Assembly (NCBI GenBank): GCA_964495085.1
Contig: CAZBUK010000025.1
Location: forward strand, 1 to 46,511
Length of the DNA: 46,511 nucleotides
Direction of reading: 5' to 3'
Source: CAZBUK01 sp964495085
GTDB lineage: Bacteria > Bacteroidota > Ignavibacteria > T3Sed10-11
The notes under the pieces were generated by a model. That model ran no database searches. It was not told the DNA's origin and saw only the letters and a list, made by a program, of their open reading frames with translations. Each line of letters starts with the position of its first letter. Position 1 is the first letter of the stretch. Both the position numbers and the translations under genes were made by a program. Shown piece by piece: positions 34,277-43,867 of the stretch.

Positions 34277-34914
34277 TGCCCATCGACCCGAATCTTATCC
34301 AAACCCTGCGCTCGGAAAATCTGTCTGAATCATCGGTGCTTCGTAATCCCATCGAGCAATTTCAGCGGTGGTATAGCGCTATAGAATCGACCGGCATCGA
34401 TATGCCCGATGCGATGACTGTTGCGACCGTAACACGAACGGGCAGACCAGCGGCGCGTATGGCGCTCCTCAAGGGGATCGACAAAGGCGGTTTTTTATTC
34501 TATACAAATTATGAAAGCGCCAAAGCGAAAGAGCTGGCGGAGAACCCGTTCGTTTCGCTGGTCTTCTACTGGAAAGAGGCGGAGCGTCAGGTGCGCATAT
34601 CGGGCTCGGTGGAAAAAATGAGCCGTGAAATTTCCGAAGCGTACTTTGCCACCCGTCCGTACGACAGCCGCATCGGTGCCTGGGCATCCGAACAGAGTTC
34701 GATCATATCCGGCAGACAGGTTCTCGAAGAGAGATACGAAGACTTCCGGCGCAAGTACCCGGGCGACGATGTCCCCTGCCCCCCTTTCTGGGGCGGATAC
34801 CGCGTCATTCCCGATGAGATAGAATTCTGGCAGGGCCGTACCGGCAGGCTTCACGACAGGATACTCTTCCGCTTAAAGGGGAGCGACTGGGAAATCGTCC
34901 GCCTCGCTCCATGA
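34276..34914 (+). CDS. pdxH: Pyridoxamine 5'-phosphate oxidase
   Basis: A 212-residue flavoenzyme that oxidises pyridoxine/pyridoxamine 5'-phosphate to pyridoxal 5'-phosphate, the last step of vitamin B6 cofactor synthesis and salvage. Family landmarks: FMN-binding RPAARMALLKGIDKGGFLFYTN, PFVSLVFYWKEAERQVRI(SG), AWASEQSS and the C-terminal substrate-binding WQGRTGRLHDRI and WEIVRLAP. Length is exactly typical. The ATG overlaps the stop codon of the truncated helicase (TAATG); GGACGGGA sits 5-10 nt upstream, so pdxH has its own ribosome-binding site. It provides cofactor for PLP enzymes such as those at 6358 and 37812. Confidence 0.96.
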   Translation: MPIDPNLIQTLRSENLSESSVLRNPIEQFQRWYSAIESTGIDMPDAMTVATVTRTGRPAARMALLKGIDKGGFLFYTNYESAKAKELAENPFVSLVFYWKEAERQVRISGSVEKMSREISEAYFATRPYDSRIGAWASEQSSIISGRQVLEERYEDFRRKYPGDDVPCPPFWGGYRVIPDEIEFWQGRTGRLHDRILFRLKGSDWEIVRLAP

Positions 34915-34975
34915 CTACGGTCTGTACGCTGACGATGAAATCCTCACCCTCAGTCACTAATAAATCCGGAAACCG

Positions 34976-36529
34976 ATGAAAGAGCAATCGAAAACTCCGC
35001 TCAGCGCTCAGTCCAGCGGTCTTCTCTACTATGTAGAAAAACTGGGCAACAAGCTCCCGCATCCCTTCTGGATGTTCATCTGGATTTGCATTCTGGTGGT
35101 CGTTCTCAGCGCCATAACCGCTTACTTCGACGTGGGAGCAACAGATCACGGAACCGGCGAACGAATCGTCGCACAGAATCTCATTTCGGGAGACGGGTTG
35201 CGCCGCTTCGTCGAGGAGGTTGTGAGTAATTTTGCTCACTTCGCTCCATTCGGATTGGTGCTCGTGATGCTCATGGGAGTTTCGATCGCCGAGCGAAGCG
35301 GACTGCTCACGGTGGTGATGCGGGCCATCGCTTTTTCGGTCCCGAACAGAATTGTCCTTCCGACGATCTTCATGCTGGGCGCCTGCGGAAACATCGGATC
35401 CGACGCGGGCATAGTCATCGTCCCGCCGATAGCGGCGCTGATCTTTTCGAAGATGGGTCTTCATCCCATCGCCGGCCTGGTTGTCGGATATGCGGGAGCC
35501 ACTGCCGGATTCACCGCGAACTTTTTCATCGCCGGGACCGATGTCCTGCTTGCGGGCATCAGCACCGAAGTCGCCCGGAATATCGACGGCGGCATCGAGG
35601 TAAGCGCTACCGCCAACTGGTATTTCATGATAGCCTCGACGGTTATGCTCGGACTGGGAGGTGCATTCATCGCCCGGAAATTCACCATCCCGCGCTGCCG
35701 GAGCTTCGCCGGCGCGGAGCTGCTTGCAGATGAAACCACCGATCACTCTGCCGGAATGCTGAGCGCGGATGAGAGGAAGGGTTTGCGATGGGCGGGCGTG
35801 ACGGCGCTCTTATATGTGATTCTTATCGCGATACTGGTCGTACCATCGAACGGCCTCCTGCGTGATCCGGCAACGGGTTCTATCGTTCCCTCCCCGTTCC
35901 TGCGAGGTCTGATCCCGATACTCTTTTTCTTCTTCGCGCTGCCCGGGTACGTATACGGGAAGATCGTAGGAACGATCGCCAGACCCGACGACGCATTGAA
36001 ATACATGGAGCATGGGATGAAGGAGCTCGCGGGGTATATCGTGCTGATGCTCGTCGTGGCGCAGTTCATCAATCTGTTCAGCTGGAGCAGAATGGACACG
36101 ATTCTGGCGATACGCGGGGCGGAATTTCTGCAGCAGACCGGTCTCACCGGCCCGTTCCTGTTCACGCTGTATATGATCATCGTCGCCGCGGTGAATATTT
36201 TCATGGGGAGCGGATCGGCAAAGTGGGCAATATTCGCTCCGATATTCGTTCCGATGCTCGCGCAGTTGAACTACAGTCCCGCATTCGTACAGCTCATGTA
36301 CCGCGTCGGAGATTCGATCACCAACTGCGTCAGTCCGCTCTACGTGTACTTTCCGTTGCTGCTCGGCTGGGTGCATAAATACGACAAACGGGCGGGGATT
36401 GGGACGGTGATCTCGCTGCTCATTCCATATGCCGCGATTCTGTTTGTGATCTGGGTAGGCCTGCTGTTCGTCTGGTACGGCCTCGATCTGCCCATAGGCG
36501 TAGGGGAAGGAATCTATATACGCAAGTGA
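34976..36529 (+). CDS. abgT: AbgT family transporter
   Basis: A 517-residue inner-membrane transporter of the AbgT family (p-aminobenzoyl-glutamate uptake or, in some members, sulfonamide efflux). About 12 hydrophobic helices are distributed along the protein. Family signatures include LGNKLPHPFWMF (near 22-33), AERSGLL, IGSDAGIVIVPPIAALIF, AGTDVLLAGIS and GSGSAKWAIFAPIFVPM in the second repeat. Length matches the family. It lies 61 nt after pdxH on the same strand, so both could be cotranscribed. The gene symbol refers to the family; the true substrate is not known, and no hydrolase partner (AbgA/AbgB) is present. Confidence 0.9.
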   Translation: MKEQSKTPLSAQSSGLLYYVEKLGNKLPHPFWMFIWICILVVVLSAITAYFDVGATDHGTGERIVAQNLISGDGLRRFVEEVVSNFAHFAPFGLVLVMLMGVSIAERSGLLTVVMRAIAFSVPNRIVLPTIFMLGACGNIGSDAGIVIVPPIAALIFSKMGLHPIAGLVVGYAGATAGFTANFFIAGTDVLLAGISTEVARNIDGGIEVSATANWYFMIASTVMLGLGGAFIARKFTIPRCRSFAGAELLADETTDHSAGMLSADERKGLRWAGVTALLYVILIAILVVPSNGLLRDPATGSIVPSPFLRGLIPILFFFFALPGYVYGKIVGTIARPDDALKYMEHGMKELAGYIVLMLVVAQFINLFSWSRMDTILAIRGAEFLQQTGLTGPFLFTLYMIIVAAVNIFMGSGSAKWAIFAPIFVPMLAQLNYSPAFVQLMYRVGDSITNCVSPLYVYFPLLLGWVHKYDKRAGIGTVISLLIPYAAILFVIWVGLLFVWYGLDLPIGVGEGIYIRK

Positions 36530-36629
36530 TGATTGACATGAATACCGGTTTCAGGTTTTTTCACAAATGTCTCCAAAGGAAAAGTATTAATGACCTTAAT
36601 GACAACGAATAAATTTAAATTATTTCTTC

Positions 36630-37727
36630 TCAGGGTCGATCGTCTTCATCGACGAAATTTATGCTCGCCGGATCGATAACAACGTATTTGATTCTTTCGC
36701 GTTTCCAGGTATAGGTTATATGAATCAATCCGTCGCTCCCCTGAATCACCGCCGGGTATGAATATTCGCCGGGCTGATCTTCGAGGGTGATCACACTGCG
36801 CCAATCTTTTCCGTCCCTCGATACGGCAACATTCAACGGCGACCGGGGACCGCCCCATGCTCCTTCCGTTCGTATCGTATGGTTATAGACAATCAGTTGT
36901 AATCCGTTTTGCAGCGTAACCGCATCGGTTCCCGAATTCGGGTTCGGCAGTCCGGTAGCCTCGAGCGGGCTCCAGGTCTTACCATTGTCTTCCGACCACG
37001 CGGATATTACCCTGTTTTCTTTACTGCGGCACAGGATCTGCAGCCTTCCGTCCGCATAAGAAAGAACGCTCGGTTGAATCACATTAAATTCATCCGCTTC
37101 GTTTATGGGTCCTACAACATTCCAGCTTTTCCCAAAGTCTTCTGAAAGTTCGAAATGTACGCGCCACCCGTCATGTTCGGTGCTCGATGGAGAGATCAGA
37201 GTGCCGTTTTCCAGTAAAACCGGCTTATTTTTTATAGGACCGAATATGCCGTCCGGCAGTCTGATCGCTTCCGACCAGGTTTTACCGTTGTCTTCACTCA
37301 CTTTTTGCATACCCCACCATTCCTGGGGATTCGGACCGACCTTATAAAATAAAATCAGATTGCCGTCCGGTATCTGAAAGAGTACCGGATTCCAGCAGGG
37401 ATACCGCTCGTCGTCATGCTGCATGCCGTCCGCGATGGATACGGGCTCGCTCCATGCACCGTTCAGTTTTCTGCTGAACCAGATCTCCACGTCTACATGC
37501 TGCTCGTGTGTTCCGCCGAACCAGGCCGCCGCCAAACCATCCGGAGTTTCCGCTATGGTCGAAGCATGGCAGCTCGGAAACGGAGCCTCGGTATAAATAA
37601 ACTCGGATAATTTGATAGGATTCCCCTCATCTTTGCCGGTCATCGCACACATCGAAAAAAGGAATATCAGACACGGGAGCAAAACCGACAATACGCAAAA
37701 GTTTTTAATGAATGATCGTACATGCAT
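36630..37727 (-). CDS. Sialidase-like (BNR/Asp-box) lipoprotein
   Basis: A 365-residue propeller protein with an N-terminal lipoprotein-like signal (CLIFLFSMC, cysteine near residue 27). Asp-box-type repeats SEDNGKTWSEA, SEDFGKSWNVV and SEDNGKTWSPL are clear, as in GH33 sialidases. The arginine triad is suggested by RSKENRVIS and the Glu/Tyr by GEYSYPAVIQ near 330. It could release terminal sialic or other acidic sugars at the cell surface; but Asp-boxes also occur in non-enzymatic proteins, so catalytic function is a prediction. AGAGGAAA lies 8 nt before the ATG. It is convergent with the AbgT gene and upstream of thrC on the same strand. Confidence 0.82.
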   Translation of the reverse strand: MHVRSFIKNFCVLSVLLPCLIFLFSMCAMTGKDEGNPIKLSEFIYTEAPFPSCHASTIAETPDGLAAAWFGGTHEQHVDVEIWFSRKLNGAWSEPVSIADGMQHDDERYPCWNPVLFQIPDGNLILFYKVGPNPQEWWGMQKVSEDNGKTWSEAIRLPDGIFGPIKNKPVLLENGTLISPSSTEHDGWRVHFELSEDFGKSWNVVGPINEADEFNVIQPSVLSYADGRLQILCRSKENRVISAWSEDNGKTWSPLEATGLPNPNSGTDAVTLQNGLQLIVYNHTIRTEGAWGGPRSPLNVAVSRDGKDWRSVITLEDQPGEYSYPAVIQGSDGLIHITYTWKRERIKYVVIDPASINFVDEDDRP

Positions 37728-37811
37728 CTGTTCTTTCCTCTCGTAGGTTTATGACAAAGTAAAGTAACGATATCTTTAACGGCAACAAATTATCTCACTC
37801 GCATACGAGAA

Positions 37812-39122
37812 TCATTCGCCTCCTCCCGTCACCAACCGTTTCACCTCCTCTAACTCCGGCTCGATCTTCGTGCTTCGCTTCGGCAGATCAAGACTCCGTC
37901 TCAGCGCATCGGGCAGCTCTATCTCTATCCCCAGCGCCTCCCGTATAACCTCGGGAAATTTTGCCGGGTGCGCCGTGGCGGCGACAACCGCCTTCTCGCC
38001 TCCGCCGGAAACAATGAGCGAACGTGCCGCGGATACTCCGACCGCCGTATGCGGGTCGAGAATATATCCGGTTTTTTCATATACGCTCCGGATCTCATCA
38101 AGCGTGGCGGCATCGCCGACGCTCATCGCGGTTATATCCTTCCGCATGCCGCTTATATCGGAATCGTACATCGCTTCGATGCGGCTCAGGTTGTTCGGAT
38201 CGCCCACATCCATCGCGTTCGAGTAGGTTCGCTTCGATGCTCTCGGTGTATAGATTCCCGTCCTGAAATATTCGGGGACGACATCGTTCCCGTTCGTTGC
38301 GGCGACATATTTCGCCGCCCGGATTCCCATTCTGCCTGCATATAATGCCGCGGTGAGATTGCCGAAATTCCCGCTCGGGATAACGAGCAGCGGGAGCGTG
38401 CCGTTCCCCTCACGTACCTTCCATTGCGCATAACCCGAAACATAGTACGATATCTGCGGCAGCAGCCTTCCGGGATTGATCGAATTTGCCGTCGTCAGTG
38501 AACGTTTCCGGACAAGATCCGAGTCGGCGAGCGCCTGCTTGACGAGCCGCTGGCAGTCGTCGAAGGTCCCGCCGACTTCAACCGCATGGATGTTCCCTCC
38601 GAGGGTCGTCATCTGTCGCTCCTGCAGCGGACTGATCTTTCCCGAGGGATAAAGAATGTACACCGAGATGTTTCGTTTTCCGAAGAATCCCTGCGCCACG
38701 GCGCTCCCCGTATCTCCCGATGTCGCAACTATGACGGTGATGTTTCGCTCCTCTTCTCCCAGAAAATAATCCATAGCGCCAGCCATGAATCTCGCTCCGA
38801 AATCCTTAAAGGCGAGCGTCGGTCCGTGAAAGAGCTCGAGGAGGGAGATGGAGTCGTCGAGGGAGACGAGCGGGACTGGGAAATTGAACGCTTCGCCGGC
38901 GATCCGGCGTAGATTGTCCGTGGGCATGTCGTCGATAAATTTCGATAATACCTCAAATCCGGTCGCCGCCGGATCGGGTGTTGCGGCGGCCTCAATGATG
39001 CGGGGATCGAGGATTGGAAATTCTTCCGGAATATACAGACTGCCTCCGGTCGATATTCCCTCCATCAAAGCGTCGCGAAACGCGACGCCCCGTTTATCTC
39101 CCCGGATATTTCTGAATCTCAT
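37812..39122 (-). CDS. thrC: Threonine synthase
   Basis: A 436-residue PLP enzyme converting O-phosphohomoserine to threonine, the last step of threonine synthesis. The Schiff-base lysine is K106 in HGPTLAFKDFGARFM, followed by the phosphate-binding VIVATSGDTGSAV (about 129-141) and the cofactor-ring region VIPSGNFGNLTAALYA. The long form of the enzyme, with an N-terminal dimer domain, is consistent with the length. The gene starts 2 nt after thrB, so translation is coupled. Last gene of the thrABC operon. Confidence 0.96.
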   Translation of the reverse strand: MRFRNIRGDKRGVAFRDALMEGISTGGSLYIPEEFPILDPRIIEAAATPDPAATGFEVLSKFIDDMPTDNLRRIAGEAFNFPVPLVSLDDSISLLELFHGPTLAFKDFGARFMAGAMDYFLGEEERNITVIVATSGDTGSAVAQGFFGKRNISVYILYPSGKISPLQERQMTTLGGNIHAVEVGGTFDDCQRLVKQALADSDLVRKRSLTTANSINPGRLLPQISYYVSGYAQWKVREGNGTLPLLVIPSGNFGNLTAALYAGRMGIRAAKYVAATNGNDVVPEYFRTGIYTPRASKRTYSNAMDVGDPNNLSRIEAMYDSDISGMRKDITAMSVGDAATLDEIRSVYEKTGYILDPHTAVGVSAARSLIVSGGGEKAVVAATAHPAKFPEVIREALGIEIELPDALRRSLDLPKRSTKIEPELEEVKRLVTGGGE

Positions 39123-39124
39123 GG

Positions 39125-40087
39125 CTACCTGCCGCCCGCCGGTATTCTGTTTCTATTCACAAATTCAGCGCCTTGCATGTTGATGCGGGAAATATAGACA
39201 TCGCAATCGACACGGGCTTTCGCTCTGAAAACGCTCTTCATCGCCCTCGCGATGCGCCGCGCAGCGGAATCCGACGAAGCGACGGCGAACATCGAAGGTC
39301 CCGATCCGGAGAGCGTGCAGCCGTAAGCGCCTTCCCGCAGTGCGGCCTTTTTTACCTCTTCGAAACCCGGCACGAGGTGGGCGCGGGCGGGTTCTGCGAC
39401 GACATCTTCCGAGCATTTCCCGGCAAGCTTCGCGTCGCCGGTCATCAACGCGATGCTCATCCCGCCGACATTCCCCCATTGCTTCACCGCGGTCGTCAAC
39501 GGCAGCGAATCAGGCAGCACCGATCTCGACTTGCTTGTCTTCACGACGAACTTCGGATGCACCACAACCCACGTGATCGAATTACGGACCGGAATTCGTA
39601 TAACGTCGAGCGGCTCGTAGCATCTGACCAGGCATGCGCCGCCGAACAGCGAGGGGGCGATATTGTCGGCGTGCATAATGCCGGTGGCTTTCCGCTCTCC
39701 TTCCACGGCATAGCACAACAATTTTTCCCGCTTCATCGGTCGCGGCAGCAGTGCGTTCACGGCGACCACCGCCGCAACACTGCTCGCCGCAGAGCTTCCC
39801 AGGCCCGAGCCGACGGGCATTCGTTTGTGTAGTGTCATGCGTATCCCGAACGGAACCTTGAGGTCCGAAAGCATGAGCCCCGCGACGTGCACCGCGACGT
39901 TGTCGGCGTGCTTTCGGGGGAGTTCGATATCGCCCGCATCGACCTCGAATTCCAGACCCGGTTCATCCCTCCGCTCAGCAGTCACATAATCTCCCGGTTT
40001 GTCGATCGCGAGTCCGAAAACGTCGAATCCGGATCCCAGGTTGGAGATGGACGCGGGGGCAAACACCGTAACTTTCTTGTTCTTCAT
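39125..40087 (-). CDS. thrB: Homoserine kinase (GHMP family)
   Basis: A 320-residue GHMP kinase phosphorylating homoserine. The ATP-binding motif PVGSGLGSSAASSVA (about 92-106) and the N-terminal APASISNLGSGFDVFG (9-24) are family-diagnostic; the C-terminal motif CTLSGSGPSMFAV is also present. I place the start at 40087 (MKNKKVTVFAP), which is the conserved N-terminus; an earlier in-frame ATG at 40213 would overlap thrA by 112 nt. A 14-nt gap separates it from thrA. Part of thrABC. Confidence 0.95.
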   Translation of the reverse strand: MKNKKVTVFAPASISNLGSGFDVFGLAIDKPGDYVTAERRDEPGLEFEVDAGDIELPRKHADNVAVHVAGLMLSDLKVPFGIRMTLHKRMPVGSGLGSSAASSVAAVVAVNALLPRPMKREKLLCYAVEGERKATGIMHADNIAPSLFGGACLVRCYEPLDVIRIPVRNSITWVVVHPKFVVKTSKSRSVLPDSLPLTTAVKQWGNVGGMSIALMTGDAKLAGKCSEDVVAEPARAHLVPGFEEVKKAALREGAYGCTLSGSGPSMFAVASSDSAARRIARAMKSVFRAKARVDCDVYISRINMQGAEFVNRNRIPAGGR

Positions 40088-40101
40088 AAGCTCGACCCGG
40101 G

Positions 40102-42564
40102 TTAGTACGGAAGATAGTGAAGCAGTTTGAGTATGTCCGAGAAGACGCCCATCGCGGTCACATCCGCTCCGGCTCCCGGTCCCTGCACAACGAGGGGCGT
40201 CCGGGAGTACCACTGCGTCGTGAAGGCGATGATATTATCGCTCCCCTTGATTGCGGAGAACGGATGTTCGAGCGGCAGGATCTGCGGCCCCGCAGACGCC
40301 CGGTTTCCCTCGAGCGTCGCCACATAGCGGAGAACGTTTCCCGAGTCGTGCGCACGGTCGTACATGTTCTTGATCTTCCGGTCGAAACCGGCATACTTCG
40401 CGTAGAACGAATCGGAGAACGCTCCCCTGCGCAGCAGAGCCGGCACGAGGCTCCCGACTTTTATATCCCGGAGCTCCATGTTCATGCCCAGTTGCCGTGC
40501 CAGGATGAGCAGCTTGCGTGCAACGTCCATTCCCGATAAGTCTTCGCGCGGATCCGGCTCGGTATAGCCGAGCTTATGCGCATCCCTGACGAGTTCGCTG
40601 AACGGCCGCGAGCCGTTGTAGGTATTAAAGAGATAGCTGAGCGTCCCCGAAAAAACGCCTTCGATCCGAAGCACACGGTCGCCGCTTGCGATGAGATCCT
40701 TGAGGGTGGAGATGATCGGGAGTCCGGCGCCGATGTTCGCCTCATAGAAAAAATACTTCTGCCGCTCCTCGAGGATCTCGAAGAGCCGGGCATATCTTTT
40801 CAGCGGAAGCACGTTCGCAATTTTATTCGGGGTGATGATGTGCATATTCGTGCGGACGAATTTCGGATATGCATCTACGATCTGCCTGCTCGCGGTGCAA
40901 TCGACGAGGACGAGATTGGTAAACTCGAGTCCGTTGACGTTCCCGAGCAGCGCGTCGACGTGCATCGCGACGGTGGACGCATCGAGGGACTCGCGCCAGC
41001 GTGAGAGGTCGATGCCTTCATGTTCGAAGTGGTACTTCCTGCTGTTGGTCACGGCGAGAACACGCACCTCGAATCCCTGCTTTAGCAGGTACGCATGCTG
41101 CTGGTGAAGCAGCCGGAGCAGCGCCGAGCCGATATTACCCACGCCGATCAGGATAATGCCCAGGCGTTTGCGTTTTTCGAAGAATGCCTGGTGGATCACA
41201 TTCATTGCGCGGATTTTCTGCGCCGAGTCGGTCACCATCGAGATGTTCAGCTCGGAGGCTCCCTGTGCTATAGCCGAGACATTGATGTTGTTCTGGCCGA
41301 GCGCCTGGAATACCTTCCCGGCGACGCCCGGAGTTCCCTTCATGCCGCGTCCGACCACCGCGACTATGGTCTGCCCGTCCTTCTGATCCAGCGCCGAGAG
41401 CTTGTTCTGGAACTCGTATCTGAATTCATGGGTGATCGCTTTCCGCGCTGCCGGAGCGTCGCCGGTATCCACCGCGAAACAGATCGTATGCTCGGAGGAT
41501 GACTGCGAAATCAGAATGACGTTCACGCGCTGCTTCGCGAGCGCGCCGAAGAGCCGCTCGGCGGTTCCCGGCACGCCGACCATGCTCGCGCCCCGCAACG
41601 TGAGGAGCGAGATGTTATCGACCGAACTGATACCTTTCGCCGCGCCGATCCAGTTCTCCGCCTTTTCCGAGATCAGCGTGCCCGGCGCCTGCGGATTCAG
41701 TGTATTTTTTATCAGAATGGAGATTCGTTTCAGGATCGCCGGTGCGATCGAAGCGGGATGCAGAACCTTCGAGCCGAAGTATGAAAGCTCCATCGCTTCC
41801 TCATAGGAGATATGTTTCAGGACGAAGGCTTTCGGCACAACGCGTGGATCCGCGCTCAGGACGCCATCGACGTCGGTCCATATCTCCACGATCGTGGCGT
41901 TCATCGCGGCGCCGACTATCGCGGCGGTATAGTCGGAGCCGTTCCTGCCGATGGTGGTGGTGCGGCCGTCTTCGGTCGAGCCCAGGAAGCCGGTCACGAC
42001 CGGTATGAGTCTGTTTTTGTGCTCTCTAAAGAGCTTCGAGAAATATTTTCTGGTCGATGTGTTCGTGAGATCGAAGAGGACGTTGGCGAAATTGAAACGG
42101 TCGTCCGTTTTCACGAACTCCCGCGCATCCACGTAGAGAGAAGGGAACGAGGCGTGGATATAGCAGGATATGATGTAGGCCGAGAACCGTTCCCCGAAAC
42201 TCATGACAAGATCCATCGAACGGGGGGGGCAGTCGTGGAGGAGGAATATTCCATGGAGCACGTCGCTCAGGTCGGTGAACCTGCGTTCGAGCTGGGCGGC
42301 GATCTCCGCCGGAATGTTCCGGCCGAGCAGTTCTTCGGCCGCGGCGGTGTGGCGGGCGTAGAGTTCATGGAGCAGCGTTTTGTATGCCACATCTCCCTGC
42401 TCTGCGGTCCGGGCGATTTTGATCAGCGAATCGGTGACACCTTGAAAAGCGGAGACGACGACGATGATCCGCTCCTTCCGCGCCCCCTGTATCGCGATTT
42501 CGGCTACCAATTTGATCCGGTCGGGCGACGCGACCGACGATCCTCCGAATTTGAGTATTTTCAT
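40102..42564 (-). CDS. thrA: Bifunctional aspartokinase/homoserine dehydrogenase
   Basis: An 820-residue fusion enzyme catalysing the first and third steps of threonine/homoserine synthesis; length matches ThrA. Aspartokinase domain: MKILKFGGSSVA at 1-12 and TIGRNGSDYTAAIVGAA near 215-231. A regulatory double-ACT region follows (about 310-455; GRGMKGTPGVAGKVF), where feedback inhibition by threonine would act. Homoserine dehydrogenase domain from about 465: Rossmann GVGNIGSALL, then ANIGAGLPIISTLKDL and SGTLSYLFN. The start at 42564 is preferred over an in-frame ATG at 42603 because the kinase domain begins there. First gene of thrABC; it lies 122 nt downstream of the hepT-like gene on the same strand. 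Confidence 0.97.
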   Translation of the reverse strand: MKILKFGGSSVASPDRIKLVAEIAIQGARKERIIVVVSAFQGVTDSLIKIARTAEQGDVAYKTLLHELYARHTAAAEELLGRNIPAEIAAQLERRFTDLSDVLHGIFLLHDCPPRSMDLVMSFGERFSAYIISCYIHASFPSLYVDAREFVKTDDRFNFANVLFDLTNTSTRKYFSKLFREHKNRLIPVVTGFLGSTEDGRTTTIGRNGSDYTAAIVGAAMNATIVEIWTDVDGVLSADPRVVPKAFVLKHISYEEAMELSYFGSKVLHPASIAPAILKRISILIKNTLNPQAPGTLISEKAENWIGAAKGISSVDNISLLTLRGASMVGVPGTAERLFGALAKQRVNVILISQSSSEHTICFAVDTGDAPAARKAITHEFRYEFQNKLSALDQKDGQTIVAVVGRGMKGTPGVAGKVFQALGQNNINVSAIAQGASELNISMVTDSAQKIRAMNVIHQAFFEKRKRLGIILIGVGNIGSALLRLLHQQHAYLLKQGFEVRVLAVTNSRKYHFEHEGIDLSRWRESLDASTVAMHVDALLGNVNGLEFTNLVLVDCTASRQIVDAYPKFVRTNMHIITPNKIANVLPLKRYARLFEILEERQKYFFYEANIGAGLPIISTLKDLIASGDRVLRIEGVFSGTLSYLFNTYNGSRPFSELVRDAHKLGYTEPDPREDLSGMDVARKLLILARQLGMNMELRDIKVGSLVPALLRRGAFSDSFYAKYAGFDRKIKNMYDRAHDSGNVLRYVATLEGNRASAGPQILPLEHPFSAIKGSDNIIAFTTQWYSRTPLVVQGPGAGADVTAMGVFSDILKLLHYLPY

Positions 42565-42686
42565 TCTAGACTGAATTCCCTCATGCTGAAGTCGGACGTT
42601 CAATGATATGTATACGAATCAGTATTCGCTCAGTTCTTCCGTGACGCTCTACATATAAAGTTTGAAATAAACGGATAAGAGAGGTC

Positions 42687-43124
42687 TTAGGACGTGCGGG
42701 GCATCTTATGCGTCACATAGCGGTACATAAGCTTAATATACTCGCGGTACACCGGAATAGAATCCTTCGCGGCGGAGTAAAACTTCGTATAATCTTCTTC
42801 GAAGTCGTATTCGTGGACGAGTATATTCCGTAGTTTTGCCGTCATGACCAGTTTGGTGATGAGCTCGTGGTAGAGCAGGTTGATCTTCGCGAGATCGCTG
42901 AACGATTGCTTATACGAATCCGGAGTGCGCTTCCCGTTCATCACGAGCACGTGCGTGTTGATATCGCTCGCCATATCGACGATGAGCTGGAAATTCCGCT
43001 CCGCCGCTCTCACATAGACGAAGTTTTCGATGAATTCCCCCAACGGTTTGGTGAGAAGCTCGTCGAGTTCGTTGAGGAGTTCCCCGATCTGATCGATTTT
43101 CTTAAGAAGAACTTCCTTCGACAT
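42687..43124 (-). CDS. hepT: HepT-like HEPN toxin (DUF86)
   Basis: A 145-residue helical protein of the HEPN/DUF86 class. The RNase motif RX4HXY is intact at R99-N-I-L-V-H104-E-Y106, as in HepT toxins that cleave RNA. The partner MntA-type nucleotidyltransferase gene lies just upstream and overlaps it by 23 nt. In the described HepT-MntA systems MntA modifies HepT at the tyrosine with AMP to neutralise it; Y106 is the equivalent position. Downstream lies the thrABC operon, which could receive readthrough. Family assignment is firm; toxicity is inferred. Confidence 0.87.
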   Translation of the reverse strand: MSKEVLLKKIDQIGELLNELDELLTKPLGEFIENFVYVRAAERNFQLIVDMASDINTHVLVMNGKRTPDSYKQSFSDLAKINLLYHELITKLVMTAKLRNILVHEYDFEEDYTKFYSAAKDSIPVYREYIKLMYRYVTHKMPRTS

Positions 43125-43473
43125 TGACGGATTTTTCCAGAGATTCTAGACGGGCGCGCCGGAAACGTGCCGTGTTCTGGTACTGCTTCCAGGCGTGAAC
43201 TTTGAACCGGATGAACTGTGCTTCATCCCCGTACAACAACTTGCCCGACTGCGCGATCTGGTATTTTAATATCGGTGGTGCGAACCATAGATCGATGAGG
43301 TCGATCGACGTATCGGGAACGTTCAGTTCTTTTGCGTACACATCCCCCAACTCGGATTTTTCCTCGAGCGTGAGCGGACGTTCGGCAAGCACCGCGATAT
43401 CGGTATCCGAGTGGACAGCCTGTTTCCCGACAGCCCTCGAACCGAATAAAATGACCAGTATCAGTGAGTTCAT
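43102..43473 (-). CDS. mntA: MntA-like minimal nucleotidyltransferase antitoxin
   Basis: A 123-residue minimal nucleotidyltransferase. The signature GSX10DXD is exact: G11-S12, then ten residues, then D23-T-D25 (LFGSRAVGK and HSDTDIAVL). Further acidic residue D58 in TSIDLIDL is the third carboxylate. The ATG at 43473 leaves only ten residues before the GS motif, so the usual N-terminal helix of about 15-20 residues is lacking. The frame is open further upstream but offers no ATG, GTG or TTG in the first 40 codons, and no Shine-Dalgarno is seen. The protein would pair with the HepT-like toxin, whose gene it overlaps by 23 nt. Confidence 0.85.
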   Translation of the reverse strand: MNSLILVILFGSRAVGKQAVHSDTDIAVLAERPLTLEEKSELGDVYAKELNVPDTSIDLIDLWFAPPILKYQIAQSGKLLYGDEAQFIRFKVHAWKQYQNTARFRRARLESLEKSVNVEGSSS

Positions 43474-43759
43474 CGAGTAATATACGCAGAAGCGGAGTTT
43501 AAAACAAAGAAATGTGATGATAGGTGGTGCAACGGGTTCGCCTGGCCGGTGTATCCAGGCGTTTACACGGGAATCGGCAGGTTTTGATGATTTGTGTCGG
43601 GCTTTATCGGGGAAGAGAGATTCGCGGTAGTTCCGGTTTAAAGATAATTATATAGACGTAATGTGGTCTACAAAATGAGTTACTTACTAATAGTATGGTA
43701 CGGAATAGTACAGATCAAAGTAATATCGAGCATAATTCGTAATCGCGCTGGCACCCGGT

Positions 43760-43791
43760 GTGTCACCCTGAGCGTAGTCGAAGTGTGACAC
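43760..43791. repeat. Imperfect inverted repeat, left block
   Basis: Arms gtgtcac (43760-43766) and gtgacac (43785-43791) enclose ccctgagcgtagtcgaagt-type DNA. The same loop sequence, in the opposite orientation (ttcgactacgctca), is found in the right block at 44296-44309. It is part of a dispersed palindromic family of which at least four members or parts lie within 900 bp. Confidence 0.75.
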
Positions 43792-43867
43792 TGAGAATAT
43801 TTTCATTTTGAGATAAACGTGAAACCAATCTCATCCCGAGTCCCCACTTGTTGGGAAGGGATGACCG

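Noticed and set aside
34805..35746. 313-codon open frame antisense to the AbgT and pdxH genes
   Set aside because: Shadow of two certain genes; highly charged, low-complexity translation.
42604..42686. Possible threonine attenuator before thrA
   Set aside because: There is only a 5-bp palindrome (cgaat/attcg at 42615-42628), no leader peptide rich in Thr or Ile codons and no terminator T-run.
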